Positions 7,681-16,925 of a stretch of DNA of 64,000 nt are shown piece by piece; positions within the stretch are counted from its first letter, which is position 1, and every line of letters begins with the position of its first letter. The notes beneath the pieces were generated by a model that was given only the letters and a program-made list of their open reading frames with translations, ran no database searches and was not told the origin of the DNA. The position numbers were made by a program, and so were the translations under genes. Origin of the DNA: Pseudolactococcus laudensis (GTDB lineage Bacteria > Bacillota > Bacilli > Lactobacillales > Streptococcaceae); contig NZ_JACBNY010000005.1 of assembly GCF_013449735.1 (NCBI RefSeq), positions 57,438 through 121,437 of the forward strand. The letters are read 5' to 3'.

Positions 7681-8379
7681 ATGACTATTTTCTTAATTTT
7701 TACACTTGGTACAATTTTGGGATCTTTCTTTGGTTTGATCATTGATCGCTTACCAGAACATTCTATCGTAAGCCCTAGATCTCATTGCGAAAACTGTGGT
7801 CAAATACTAATTTGGAAAGATTTGATTCCTATTATTTCTCAACTCATTAATTGTGCTAGTTGTCGATACTGCAAGATAAAATTAACCTATTGGTATAGCA
7901 TTTTAGAGTTATCATGTGGTACTTTGTTTGTTATGGTTTGGTTAGAAAAAGTCGATCTAACCTTTTCTTTAAATTGTCTAGCCTCATTCTTAATGGTTGG
8001 ATTTGATCTCAAAACTCATGCCTTTCCTTTGTGGATTTGGCTTACTTTTTTTGTGCTACTGAGTTTCACTTGTCCTTTTGATATAGGTGTTTTGTCATGT
8101 ATTCTAATCGCAATTATGACAGAATTTTCTTCTCTCAAGATAGGCAGTGGAGACTGGCTTTATTTAAGTTTAGTTGCTTTTTCTGCCAATTTTTTCCAGT
8201 TAACACTTTGTCTATTTGTTGCAAGTCTGAGTGGACTTCTTTACTATGCTTTCAATCCCAAACAAAAAAAGGCAGAAATGCCATTCCTCCCTTTTTTATT
8301 TCTTAGCTATCTGTGTCATCTTTTTTTTGAAAATGATGCTTTAATAACATACTTTTCCTTGATTATATTCAGATATTAA
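7681..8379 (+). CDS. comC: Type IV prepilin peptidase / competence A24 peptidase
   Basis: 232 residues, about seven membrane segments. The N-terminal GSFFGLIIDRLP domain carries four cysteines in two CxxC-like pairs (CENCG; CASCRYCK). The two aspartates of A24 aspartyl peptidases are present: GFDLKTHAFP (about residue 109) and GSGDW (about 156). It would process pseudopilins (ComGC type) for the DNA-uptake machinery. No comG genes are in the window; lone placement is usual for comC. Intact, so competence may be functional. The gene symbol follows streptococcal usage. Confidence 0.85.
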   Translation: MTIFLIFTLGTILGSFFGLIIDRLPEHSIVSPRSHCENCGQILIWKDLIPIISQLINCASCRYCKIKLTYWYSILELSCGTLFVMVWLEKVDLTFSLNCLASFLMVGFDLKTHAFPLWIWLTFFVLLSFTCPFDIGVLSCILIAIMTEFSSLKIGSGDWLYLSLVAFSANFFQLTLCLFVASLSGLLYYAFNPKQKKAEMPFLPFLFLSYLCHLFFENDALITYFSLIIFRY

Positions 8380-8408
8380 ATATCATTCATTTGGTGAGGT
8401 ACTTACAA

Positions 8409-8564
8409 ATGAAGGCATTGTTATAGACATTTTTTTTGATTCTTCTAGGCTTTTCAATCGTGCTGCTGTCTGGTGACTATCTCTATGTAAATCCTTTTTC
8501 TCTGATTCTCTACGTGACAAGATTTGATTACCACGTTAAAGTGCATCTTCCTTATTATTTTTAA
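8409..8564 (+). pseudogene. Small secreted/membrane ORF interrupted by an in-frame TAG
   Basis: An ATG with GGTGAGGT upstream opens MKALL, followed by an in-frame TAG (8424-8426), then 45 more codons in the same frame with a hydrophobic segment (TFFLILLGFSIVLL) and a plausible soluble tail, ending TAA. Together this looks like one small signal-anchored protein broken by a nonsense mutation. I do not recognise it. Its 3' end overlaps the convergent small ORF at 8536. It could be chance; length and composition are the only support. Confidence 0.35.
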
Positions 8565-8649
8565 TGACAACAGCAATACACAAAAGCCCTAATATGATGA
8601 GGACTAATTCAATAAGATAAACAATCTTACGCTCAACCATTTTTTCCAT
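8536..8649 (-). CDS. 37-residue single-pass membrane peptide
   Basis: ATG at 8649, TAA at 8536: a charged N-terminus (MEKMVERK), a hydrophobic helix of about 20 residues (IVYLIELVLIILGLLCIAVVI) and a charged tail (KNNKEDAL). GGTGG lies 9 nt upstream. A good promoter is visible upstream on the same strand: TTGCTT, 16 bp, extended -10 TGATACAAT. I do not recognise the family. It follows dinB with its own promoter. Confidence 0.55.
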   Translation of the reverse strand: MEKMVERKIVYLIELVLIILGLLCIAVVIKNNKEDAL

Positions 8650-8667
8650 ACTGTGATCCACCCTTAT

Positions 8668-8695
8668 ATGGCTAATATTGTATCACAAATTAGAA
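8668..8695 (-). promoter_or_regulatory. Promoter of the 37-residue peptide gene
   Basis: On the minus strand TTGCTT, 16-bp spacer, TACAAT with the TGA extension, about 25 nt before the ATG at 8649; just downstream of the dinB stop. Coordinates are approximate to a few bases. Confidence 0.5.
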
Positions 8696-8714
8696 AATAA
8701 GCAACTCTATCTTT

Positions 8715-9776
8715 TCAAAGCCCCGTCACTGTCACACCCAAAAGACGAATTCCAACATTTTCACGCAAAGCATCGTCCAATAATTTTTGCGCGCTTTGGT
8801 TAATTATATTCAAATCATCTACTCTATCATCTAATGATAATCGCTTGGTAAAAGTCGTGAAATCAGCATAACGTATTTTAATCACGACAATATGACCTTT
8901 CAGCTGCTTCTCTTGTAAAATCATGGCCACTTTTTCCGCCAATTTACTCACCTCAGCCTTGATATCAGCTTCTAAATAAAGCAGTTTAGCATATGTTTTT
9001 TCTTTACCCACTGACTTCCGAACTCGATTAGGTTTAACAGGAGCATTATGGATACCATTAGCTTTCAGGTAGAGCTCCCAACCAAAAACACCTAATTTTT
9101 CCGCTAAATATTGTGGGGAACTCTTTTGAATATCCCCTCCTTTAGTGATACCTAAAGCCTCCAATTTTTCAGCTGTCTTTTCCCCTACACCATGGAATTT
9201 CTTGACCGATAGTTCTGCTAAAAAACTCAAAGCATCCTCTGGTGCAATCAAAGTCAAGCCTTTTGGTTTCTCAATATCTGAGGCAATTTTTGCCAAAAAT
9301 TTGTTATAAGAAACACCCGCAGAGCTTGTTAAATGGAGTTCAGTGAAAATATCATGCTGAATCATCTTAGCGATCTTAACAGCACTCTCTGCATTGATTT
9401 TGTTAACCGTCACATCCAGATAAGCTTCATCTAGAGCCATGCCTTCTACTTCATCCGTATAGCGATGAAAAATTTCATGCATCTGGCGTGAAATCTCTTG
9501 ATAATGGGCATAATTACCTGATACAAAAACGGCTTGCGGACAAAGCTCGTAAGCTTCTTTCGCCGACATGGCAGAATGAATGCCGTACTTTCTTGCTTCA
9601 TAGTTTGCCGTTGAGACGACACCACGCCCACCAGTTTCTAAAGGATTTCTAGCAATGACAACAGGATTTCCTTTTAATTTGGGATTATCTCGCTCTTCAA
9701 TCGACGCAAAAAAGGCATCCATGTCGACATGGATGATTTTGCGACTGGTATCATTGATGAGTGGGAATACAAGCAT
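8715..9776 (-). CDS. dinB: Y-family DNA polymerase IV
   Basis: 353 residues. Catalytic motifs are intact: [17 protein letters not shown] (first Asp) and [12 protein letters not shown] (Asp-Glu pair). Helix-hairpin-helix [17 protein letters not shown] and the little-finger domain follow. The enzyme performs translesion synthesis at stalled forks. The start at 9776 gives MLVFPLIND before the conserved block. The -10 TAAAAT ends 5 nt before this ATG with no Shine-Dalgarno, so it is predicted leaderless. No recognisable LexA/HdiR-type operator was seen. Confidence 0.95.
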   Translation of the reverse strand: MLVFPLINDTSRKIIHVDMDAFFASIEERDNPKLKGNPVVIARNPLETGGRGVVSTANYEARKYGIHSAMSAKEAYELCPQAVFVSGNYAHYQEISRQMHEIFHRYTDEVEGMALDEAYLDVTVNKINAESAVKIAKMIQHDIFTELHLTSSAGVSYNKFLAKIASDIEKPKGLTLIAPEDALSFLAELSVKKFHGVGEKTAEKLEALGITKGGDIQKSSPQYLAEKLGVFGWELYLKANGIHNAPVKPNRVRKSVGKEKTYAKLLYLEADIKAEVSKLAEKVAMILQEKQLKGHIVVIKIRYADFTTFTKRLSLDDRVDDLNIINQSAQKLLDDALRENVGIRLLGVTVTGL

Positions 9777-9790
9777 ACTTTATTTTACCA
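9777..9790 (-). promoter_or_regulatory. dinB extended -10 adjacent to ATG (leaderless)
   Basis: Minus strand: TGG TAAAAT (hexamer 9787-9782), five bases, ATG at 9776. The -35 is weak. No Shine-Dalgarno fits between. Confidence 0.6.
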
Positions 9791-9841
9791 TTTTTTGTTA
9801 GTCTCAACAACTAACACACAATTTTCAAATTAACGACATCA

Positions 9842-9868
9842 AAAAATGACCTACTAAAGGTCATTTTT
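9842..9868. terminator. gyrB terminator
   Basis: An 11-bp perfect stem (9842-9852 with 9858-9868), loop ACTAA, A- and T-rich flanks. It sits immediately after the gyrB stop and before dinB on the same strand. Confidence 0.85.
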
Positions 9869-9869
9869 A

Positions 9870-11831
9870 CTAAATATCAATTGTTGAGTATTGCGCATTG
9901 GCTTCAATAAAGTCACGACGTGGTTCTACTCGATCTCCCATCAACATATCAAAGATTTGATCAGCTTCAGCGGCATCCTCAACACTGACTTGTGCCATCG
10001 TCCGATGCTCAGGATCCATGGTTGTTTCCCAGAGTTGGTGATCGTCCATTTCCCCAAGCCCTTTATAGCGCTGAACGATAGGCTTGCGATTACCTGTTGT
10101 CATCTCAAGCACAGCTGTTTGCAGTTCTGTCTCTTGGTTCACTCCAGGTTGGATATAGGTAATCTTATCACCTAGTTTTACCCCATAAATCGGTGGCTGA
10201 GCGATGTAAACATAGCCCGCTTCGACAACAGGGCGCATATAGCGATAAAAGAGGGTCAACAATAAGGTTCTAATATGAGCCCCATCGACATCGGCATCGG
10301 TCATGATAACTAATTTTTGATAGCGCGCTTTAGACACATCAAAATCAGCACCAAATCCTGTTCCCATAGCCGTAAATAACGAGCGAATTTCTTCATTAGC
10401 CAGGATTTTTTCCATGCTGGCTTTTTCAACGTTGAGGATCTTACCACGAATTGGCAAGATAGCTTGGAATTCACGGTTTCTACCAGACTTAGCTGACCCA
10501 CCAGCCGAATCTCCTTCGACGATGAAAATTTCGGTTTGCGTCGGATCATTTGAAGAACAGTCTGCCAGTTTTCCTGGTAGATTTGAAATTTCAAGACCAG
10601 ATTTTTTGCGTGTTACTTCACGCGCACGTTTAGCTGCAATTCTAGCCTTGCTGGCTAAAATTCCTTTTTCCACGATACGTCTTGCGACCTGTGGATTTTC
10701 CAAAAGAAAAGTGCCGAATTCTTCACTAAATAGCTTGTTAACAATCCCTGAAACCTCAGAGTTGCCGAGTTTTGTCTTAGTTTGACCTTCAAACTGCGGA
10801 TTCGGATGTTTAACTGAAATCACAGCTGTTAAGCCTTCACGAACGTCATCTCCAGTTAGATTTTCTTCATTTTCCTTAAGGAGTTTGTTAGACTTAGCAT
10901 AGTTGTTAATCACGCGTGTTAAGGCAGTTCTAAACCCTTGTTCATGCGTGCCGCCCTCATGAGTACTGATATTATTGGCAAAAGATAACACCATTGAATG
11001 ATAACTACCTGTGTACTGCATGGCGACTTCGACAGCTATCCCTTCCATCTCACCTTCTGTGAAAATGGCGGGTTCAAATAGAACAGTCTTTTCTTCATTG
11101 AGATATTCAACATAAGACTGAATCCCACCCTCATAGTGATAGTGAAGGCTTTCAGCCTCTTCTGGCCGTTTATCAGTGATTGAAATGCGCAAGCCACGAT
11201 TCAAGAAAGCTAACTCACGCACACGTTTCGCTAATTTTTGGAAATCAAATTCAGTTGTTTCTGTAAAAATTATTGGGTCCGGTGTAAAATGAACTGTTGT
11301 CCCATGACGATCAGTTTCACCAATCATCTCCAAGTCACCGCCAACCACACCGCGATGATATTCTTGGTAATATTTTTTGCCTTGTTTAAAGACTGTGACA
11401 TCTAACTGAGTAGATAGGGCATTTACAACAGATGAGCCTACACCATGCAGACCACCTGATACCTTATAGCCGCCACCGCCAAATTTACCACCAGCATGTA
11501 ATACTGTAAAGACAGTCTCAACCGCTGGGCGACCAGTTTTTTCTTGAATATCAACTGGAATACCTCGGCCATCATCAACAACGGTAATCGAATTATCAGG
11601 CTCGATAAAAACCTCAATATGTGAGGCAAAACCGGCTAAGGCTTCATCAATCGAGTTATCCACGATTTCCCATACCAAATGGTGCAGACCTTCTGATGAA
11701 GTTGAACCGATATACATACCAGGACGCATCCGTACAGCTTCAAGGCCTTCTAATACTTGAATCTGACTGGCGTCATACTCCGCTGCTTTTTCTTTTTTAT
11801 CTTGTATCGCTTGTAATTCTTCTGTTGTCAA
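9870..11831 (-). CDS. gyrB: DNA gyrase subunit B
   Basis: 653 residues: a GHKL ATPase domain ([28 protein letters not shown]), transducer, TOPRIM ([27 protein letters not shown]) and C-terminal tail ending RRDFIEANA. Family length and tail favour GyrB over ParE. With GyrA it supercoils DNA. The start codon is TTG: AGAGG lies 6 nt upstream and the nearby ATG is out of frame. gyrA is not in the window. Confidence 0.96.
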   Translation of the reverse strand: MTTEELQAIQDKKEKAAEYDASQIQVLEGLEAVRMRPGMYIGSTSSEGLHHLVWEIVDNSIDEALAGFASHIEVFIEPDNSITVVDDGRGIPVDIQEKTGRPAVETVFTVLHAGGKFGGGGYKVSGGLHGVGSSVVNALSTQLDVTVFKQGKKYYQEYHRGVVGGDLEMIGETDRHGTTVHFTPDPIIFTETTEFDFQKLAKRVRELAFLNRGLRISITDKRPEEAESLHYHYEGGIQSYVEYLNEEKTVLFEPAIFTEGEMEGIAVEVAMQYTGSYHSMVLSFANNISTHEGGTHEQGFRTALTRVINNYAKSNKLLKENEENLTGDDVREGLTAVISVKHPNPQFEGQTKTKLGNSEVSGIVNKLFSEEFGTFLLENPQVARRIVEKGILASKARIAAKRAREVTRKKSGLEISNLPGKLADCSSNDPTQTEIFIVEGDSAGGSAKSGRNREFQAILPIRGKILNVEKASMEKILANEEIRSLFTAMGTGFGADFDVSKARYQKLVIMTDADVDGAHIRTLLLTLFYRYMRPVVEAGYVYIAQPPIYGVKLGDKITYIQPGVNQETELQTAVLEMTTGNRKPIVQRYKGLGEMDDHQLWETTMDPEHRTMAQVSVEDAAEADQIFDMLMGDRVEPRRDFIEANAQYSTIDI

Positions 11832-12130
11832 CTTTCGCCTCTTTCATTATATTCAATCAGTTAAAAAGTAACACACATCTATTTCAATCAGAATGATCAC
11901 TTTCTACTATCATCAGTTTATAACTGGTGATAGCGTTTCTACCACAGAAAATCATTTTGTAATCAAATAACCTAAAGATGTCCGACTTTTAAGGGATTCA
12001 ATACACAACACATTGATATAATTATACCACAATTCACGATTTTTTGCTTGAACTTTCAGGAGATGACAGGTGCCTTTAAAACAGAATCAAAACAGGCTTT
12101 GATTAACAAGTTTACGATTGACTAACTTAT
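11832..12130 (-). promoter_or_regulatory. gyrB leader and promoter region, no gene
   Basis: This intergenic stretch holds no supported ORF. On the minus strand an extended -10 TGGTATAAT (hexamer 12026-12021) predicts a gyrB leader of about 180 nt. A clear -35 is not visible. The rest, up to the stop of the CoA-disulfide reductase gene, shows no strong terminator. Confidence 0.45.
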
Positions 12131-13804
12131 CTAGTTACTCAAGCTTTTCCTTGACTTGCTGAGCAATTTCTTGATAATGATCATTACACCTGTCAAATTA
12201 TAAACAGTTTTAAAACCTTCATGCCGTAAAATATTTTGTGCGGCATTGCCCGCAACTCCTTTATAACAATAAACAATTGTCAATTTGTCCTTATCCAGAT
12301 TAACTGATTGATCGCGTAACGCTGATAAGGGAATATGAATCGCACCAGGAATGTGCGCTTCTGCATAGCTTTCAGCTGTTCTCGCATCGATAATAGTCAT
12401 TTCAGTGTGTTTATCTTGTAGAGCTAATAACGTCTGAGGCGTCATCAAAGGAGCAGTATTCAATGCATTTGTGAGCGCCATTCCTGTATAGGCAACCGCA
12501 TCTTTTGTCGTTGAAAAAGGCGGTGCATAAGCTAAATCCATATGGAATAAATCTTCGGCTTTTACACCTAGCGTAATCGTTGAGGCAAAAATATCAATTC
12601 GCTTATCTACACCCTGTGGGCCAATAATTTGAACCCCTAAAATGCGATGCGTCTGTTTATCTGCAACAGCTTTAATCACCATATCTTTTCCCGCCATATA
12701 GGTTGGCTTATCTGGTTTGATATTAAACAAAACAGCAACCTCATACCCTTCAGCTAGTGCCTCTTTTTCAGTCAAACCGGTTTGCGCAATGGTCAGGTCA
12801 AAGAAACGTAAAATACCCGTTCCAAGAATTCCTTGAAAACGTAACGCCCCACCTGTCATGGCATCACCTGCTATTCTCCCCATCTTATTAGCGGTTGTCG
12901 CCATTGGTCGATAAATAGGTTTACCTGTAATCACATGAAAACTCTCAGCCACATCTCCAACAGCATACACTCCTTCTAGATTAGTCTGTAGGCTCGTATC
13001 TGTCGCAATCGCGCCTGTTTCACCCAAAGTCACTCCAATTGAAGTTGCTAGAGATGTATTGGGGACAACACCCGTTGCTAAAATATAAAGGTCCGCTTCA
13101 AGAACATTGCCTTGGCTCGTAACAGCGGATTCAAGGCGCGTCCTACCATTAACTTCGACAATTGTTTCTTCTGCTCGAAACTGAATGCCTTGCTTACGCA
13201 TCTCCTCTTCAATACGAATTGACATATCCCAACCAAAATGTGGCATCGGATGCTTGCTGCGTTGTAAAACAATCACATCTAGCCCTTGTGTCTTCAATTG
13301 CTCTGCCATTTCAAGACCAATGTAACCTGCGCCAACAACAACAGCTGTTTTCGGCTGATGTTCATCTATGAATGACTTGATAATTTTACCACTGTGAATA
13401 TTTCTAACTTGAAAAACATTATCAAATGCCTGATTTTGAAAAACTTCTGGCGTCTGATAGCTAGCACCCGTTGCAAAAACTAGCAAATCATACTTATCTT
13501 CAAAAGTCTCACCCGTCAAGAGATTTTTGACCAGAACTTTTTTGGCTGCGTGATTAATACTCAAGACATCATGCGATGTGTGAACGTCAACATTGTGTCG
13601 CGCCTTAAACCATTGCGCATCGCGTGGCGTCAGTTCATCAAAATCGCCAACTTCACCTCCGATAGCATAGGGAATACCGCAAACGGCATAAGAAATATCT
13701 GTATCTTTATCATAGAGTGTAATCTCCGCACGCTCAGTATTGCGACGTGTCTTAGTTGCAACACTTGTCCCTGATGCAACAGAACCAATAATAATAATTT
13801 TCAT
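12131..13804 (-). CDS. CoA-disulfide reductase / NADH oxidase-type flavoprotein with C-terminal rhodanese domain
   Basis: 557 residues from the ATG giving MKIIIIGSVASGTS. Domains in order: FAD-binding Rossmann with redox cysteine in SYAVCGIPY (Cys42), NAD-binding VVVGAGYIGLEMAEQL (about 150-165), dimerisation domain, then a rhodanese domain from about 455 with active-site CYKGVAGNA. This architecture matches CoADR-RHD enzymes that reduce CoA disulfides or persulfides with NAD(P)H; water-forming NADH oxidases share the N-terminal part. 34 upstream codons in frame were excluded because they precede the Rossmann start. Exact substrate not decidable here. Confidence 0.85.
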   Translation of the reverse strand: MKIIIIGSVASGTSVATKTRRNTERAEITLYDKDTDISYAVCGIPYAIGGEVGDFDELTPRDAQWFKARHNVDVHTSHDVLSINHAAKKVLVKNLLTGETFEDKYDLLVFATGASYQTPEVFQNQAFDNVFQVRNIHSGKIIKSFIDEHQPKTAVVVGAGYIGLEMAEQLKTQGLDVIVLQRSKHPMPHFGWDMSIRIEEEMRKQGIQFRAEETIVEVNGRTRLESAVTSQGNVLEADLYILATGVVPNTSLATSIGVTLGETGAIATDTSLQTNLEGVYAVGDVAESFHVITGKPIYRPMATTANKMGRIAGDAMTGGALRFQGILGTGILRFFDLTIAQTGLTEKEALAEGYEVAVLFNIKPDKPTYMAGKDMVIKAVADKQTHRILGVQIIGPQGVDKRIDIFASTITLGVKAEDLFHMDLAYAPPFSTTKDAVAYTGMALTNALNTAPLMTPQTLLALQDKHTEMTIIDARTAESYAEAHIPGAIHIPLSALRDQSVNLDKDKLTIVYCYKGVAGNAAQNILRHEGFKTVYNLTGVMIIIKKLLSKSRKSLSN

Positions 13805-13870
13805 AGCCGTTCTCTTTCTTTTCTTATCTTTATCTCCAATGTATCCAATTACTGTAAGCTTGTCAAGAAT

Positions 13871-13903
13871 AAAAACATCATGCGCCAATGGCACATGATG
13901 TTT
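13871..13903 (-). terminator. Terminator after the HAD gene
   Basis: A 14-bp stem with one wobble (13873-13886 with 13890-13903), small loop, T-run on the minus strand. It separates the HAD gene from the flavoprotein gene. Confidence 0.8.
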
Positions 13904-13911
13904 CAATCTAT

Positions 13912-14511
13912 TTATAGGTCCAAAATATCAATTAATTTAGTGACATGATGCGTCGCCTTAATCTTTTCTTGGTCTTCCGGTGCGAAATAAATCGTATCGA
14001 TATGCGCATTCTGACCCGCAAGAATATCGATATCTCTATCCCCAATCATGACAGGTTGCGCAGGATTGTAAGTATCAAGCAAGTAATTGATTGAGTCCGG
14101 ACTCGGTTTTCTAGCAAAGCCATTACTAGACGTCACGACTTCCGTGAAATAGCTAGATATCCCTGCAGCCGCAAGAATCTCTAAAACCTGGTCATTACGA
14201 TGCGAAATCATAAAATTCCGATGACCACTTTCGACAATGGTTGCAAGCACACGGACAGCGTCTGGAAATAAAACAGGTGTCGTCAGGGTTTGGGCCTCTC
14301 TTTTTTTGTAGATGGCTATGAAATCAGGCAAACTAGCTGCAAATTGAGAGACTGCAAAGTCAGTCGATATCCTAAGTGCATCGTAGACTGCGTCATAAGC
14401 AACATTGACCCCAAAGTCTTCCAGTAAAACCTCATGAAAAGCAGTCGCTGATGTTTGATAGTTATCAAGTAACGTTCCGCCTAAATCCCAAATATAATCT
14501 GTATAACTCAT
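13912..14511 (-). CDS. HAD-IA family hydrolase-like protein with altered motif I
   Basis: 199 residues resembling the HAD protein found near gyrB in streptococci. Motif I is YIWDLGGTLLD: the nucleophile Asp is present but the usual second Asp (DxD) is Gly. Motif II ISHRND, the conserved Lys in RKPSPDS and motif IV GDRDIDI are present. The missing acid/base residue suggests a non-classical activity, but the same DLGGT motif is, from memory, typical of this subfamily, so it is unlikely to be damage. It overlaps the EamA gene by 4 bp (ATGA), so the two are translationally coupled. Confidence 0.85.
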   Translation of the reverse strand: MSYTDYIWDLGGTLLDNYQTSATAFHEVLLEDFGVNVAYDAVYDALRISTDFAVSQFAASLPDFIAIYKKREAQTLTTPVLFPDAVRVLATIVESGHRNFMISHRNDQVLEILAAAGISSYFTEVVTSSNGFARKPSPDSINYLLDTYNPAQPVMIGDRDIDILAGQNAHIDTIYFAPEDQEKIKATHHVTKLIDILDL

Positions 14512-15413
14512 GATTTTCCTTCTTCTAATGACAGTAAAATAACGCTGACTAAGGTCACCAACATCGAAATACCAATCACCGCATCAAATGGCATGTCGAA
14601 CAAAAAGATACTAAAGACTGCTGCTAAAATTGGTTCCATAGCTGCGCAGACCTCTGCAACAATAGGTGATACGTATTTGATTGCGCTCATGTTAAACATG
14701 AAGGCGACGGCAGTACCAATGACTGCTACACCAAGTGCTAACAAGAGACTAGCAGGCGTAAGCTTAAAGTCAAATTGCCAGACTGGATGAACGCAGTTCA
14801 TAACAAATCCTGCAATGAGCATCCCCCAACCTGTCACATTCATGACATCATACGTATGCAAGAGACGCTTTGGAATCAAAGAATAAGATACGACGGCAAT
14901 CGCTGATAACATTCCAAACAACAAAGCCAGTGGCGATAAAGTCATGGCTGAGATATTTCCGTGAGTTGTCAGAAAAAAGATACCTACCATAGCAAAGATG
15001 ACTAAGATTAGCGACTTTAAGTTGGGTTTCTGTCGGCGAAAAATGGCAAGATATCCGAGTAAGAAAATAGGGGATGTAAATTGTAGAACCGTTGCTGTTG
15101 CGACACCTGCCACTTGAATACAGGCATAAAAAGTCAGTTGTACCATTAAAACGCCAAAGATGGCATAACCAAATAATGAGGCATAATTCTTCTTGTCTTT
15201 CCAAATCGACAAAAACTCCGATGGTTTTTGAATTAAGGAAATCGTCAATAAAATCAGACCTGCGATAGTCAAGCGAAAGGTTGTAATCCATAGCGCGTTC
15301 CCACCATACTGTTCAAAAAAGATTTGACCAAAGACGCCAGAAAATGCCCATAAAACACCTGCTAAGATGGCATAAATTGTGCCTTTAAAAATGTGAGATT
15401 TGCTATTTTTCAT
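14508..15413 (-). CDS. EamA/DMT-family transporter
   Basis: 301 residues with ten predicted membrane helices in two repeated halves (EamA), e.g. GVLWAFSGVFGQIFFEQYG at the start and GTAVAFMFNMSAIKYVSPIVAEV in the second half. Drug/metabolite transporters of this group export amino acids or other metabolites; the substrate is unknown. The -10 TAAAAT ends 6 nt before the ATG and no Shine-Dalgarno is present. Confidence 0.85.
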   Translation of the reverse strand: MKNSKSHIFKGTIYAILAGVLWAFSGVFGQIFFEQYGGNALWITTFRLTIAGLILLTISLIQKPSEFLSIWKDKKNYASLFGYAIFGVLMVQLTFYACIQVAGVATATVLQFTSPIFLLGYLAIFRRQKPNLKSLILVIFAMVGIFFLTTHGNISAMTLSPLALLFGMLSAIAVVSYSLIPKRLLHTYDVMNVTGWGMLIAGFVMNCVHPVWQFDFKLTPASLLLALGVAVIGTAVAFMFNMSAIKYVSPIVAEVCAAMEPILAAVFSIFLFDMPFDAVIGISMLVTLVSVILLSLEEGKS

Positions 15414-15428
15414 TCTTATATTTTAACA
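15414..15428 (-). promoter_or_regulatory. EamA gene extended -10 adjacent to ATG (leaderless)
   Basis: Minus strand: TGT TAAAAT (hexamer 15425-15420), six bases, ATG at 15413. Confidence 0.6.
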
Positions 15429-15446
15429 TAAATTTTGAGATTTTTT

Positions 15447-16925
15447 TCACTGACTTGTATCATTGTTGAATGGTGTGAGTTCAATGACCTGGTCAGCGAT
15501 ATTTTTGACAAATGTGACATCATGTTCAACGACTAGCAATGCGGGTTTAACCGTTTTTAGCAATGCCTCAATCTGTTCATGGTTGAAGACATCCAAATAA
15601 TTCAAGGGTTCATCCCAGATGAAAAGTTCAGCGGATTGAGACAGAGATTTAGCCAACTCCACCTTTTTTTGTTGGCCCATGGACATGTCTTCTATTTTTT
15701 GATGAAAAACAGCACGTTCCATGCCTAGTTTTCTCAGGTTATTGAGAAAGAGACTATAGTTTAGCTGATGATCATACGCAAATGTTTTCAAATCCCCACG
15801 ATTGTCATCATAGATCTGACGAACGCGAGAAAAATTAAGGTTTTTATTTTTAACTAACTGAATTATTTTTTCTAGTAGTTGAGATTTACCAACACCGTTT
15901 GGTCCTGTAATAGCCGTGATTTGACCAGCACTTTGCGCCAAATTAATTGGCGTAAATAAAGGTTGTCCTTCAAATGATACCGTTAAATCTTTTTCAGTCA
16001 ATAGAATCTGTCGATGACTGGGTGCATAAATCATAGATAAGGCATCAACCTTTTCTATATTCTTGAGTAATTTTTCTTTTTCAGTAATTTCTGAATGTAT
16101 CCGATGCTCTAGAACCTTAGCTTTTTTCATCTGACGAGCACTTCTAGCACCGATAAAGCCTGTGTCTCCAATCGCACCACTCCCCTTTTTACGGGGGGCA
16201 CCGTACTTATCCTTTTCTCGACTACGTGACCATTCCGCCTTGTCACGTGCCGTCTGTTTCAGGCGACCAATTTCTGACTTGAGTTTATCATTTTGCGACC
16301 ATTCAAAGTCATCGCGCTGTTTCTTCTGTTGTTCATAAGTCGAAAAATTCGATGCTAGGAGTGCCAAACCATTGCGCTCAATAGCAAGTAAGTGATCCGA
16401 AACCTCGTCTAAGAACTGACGATCATGGCTGACAACGATGTAACCAGATTTACTCCGTTTTAAATAGTTGGCGATTTTAGCACGACTAGCCGCATCTAAG
16501 TAGTTGGTCGGCTCATCAATCAAAGGAAAATTTGCCTCATCAAGGAAAAGACCTGCTAGTAAAACCTTGGTTTGTTCACCTCCAGATAAGGTATCAAAAG
16601 GCCGCCACAAAATATCTTCTGGTAAACCAAGTAGATTCAGTTCTCTTTGTATCTGCCACTCTGGGGCATCATACAGTTCATCTAAAATGAATTTAGTCAG
16701 CTGCGCCTTGTCTGGAATCGTTTGTGGAAAGTAGACAAAATTCACATCAGACTGAATTCGACCAGCATATGGTAACTCACCGAGCAATAATTTCATCAGA
16801 GTTATCTTACCTCGACCATTTCTTCCAACCAAGGCTAGTTTCCAACTGGCATCAAAGGTGACAGTTACATCTTCAAAGATCATATTGTCAGCATAGCTAA
16901 AGCTCATATTTTTTAATTCTATCAA
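15447..16925 (-). CDS. Lsa-type ABC-F ribosomal protection protein
   Basis: 492 residues with two nucleotide-binding domains, no membrane segments and a long charged inter-domain linker (about 190-280), as in Lsa/Vga ABC-F factors that dislodge lincosamides, pleuromutilins and streptogramin A from the ribosome. First site: Walker A GRNGRGKIT, LSGGEQ, LIDEPTN. Second site: GPNGVGKSQ, MSMGQQ, IWDEPLN. Both catalytic Glu are present. In the first Walker A the Thr after Lys is Ile (codon ATA), which would remove a Mg ligand. The start is TTG with GGAGG 7 nt upstream. A regulatory leader precedes it. Resistance is inferred, not shown. Confidence 0.85.
   Translation of the reverse strand: MIELKNMSFSYADNMIFEDVTVTFDASWKLALVGRNGRGKITLMKLLLGELPYAGRIQSDVNFVYFPQTIPDKAQLTKFILDELYDAPEWQIQRELNLLGLPEDILWRPFDTLSGGEQTKVLLAGLFLDEANFPLIDEPTNYLDAASRAKIANYLKRSKSGYIVVSHDRQFLDEVSDHLLAIERNGLALLASNFSTYEQQKKQRDDFEWSQNDKLKSEIGRLKQTARDKAEWSRSREKDKYGAPRKKGSGAIGDTGFIGARSARQMKKAKVLEHRIHSEITEKEKLLKNIEKVDALSMIYAPSHRQILLTEKDLTVSFEGQPLFTPINLAQSAGQITAITGPNGVGKSQLLEKIIQLVKNKNLNFSRVRQIYDDNRGDLKTFAYDHQLNYSLFLNNLRKLGMERAVFHQKIEDMSMGQQKKVELAKSLSQSAELFIWDEPLNYLDVFNHEQIEALLKTVKPALLVVEHDVTFVKNIADQVIELTPFNNDTSQ

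Noticed and set aside
8409..8564. TAG recoding (pyrrolysine or readthrough) in the small ORF after comC
   Set aside because: No recoding machinery or downstream structure seen; a nonsense mutation or a chance ORF is more likely.
9777..9830. LexA/HdiR operator at dinB (and uvrB)
   Set aside because: No convincing palindrome beyond the extended -10 was found in either upstream region.
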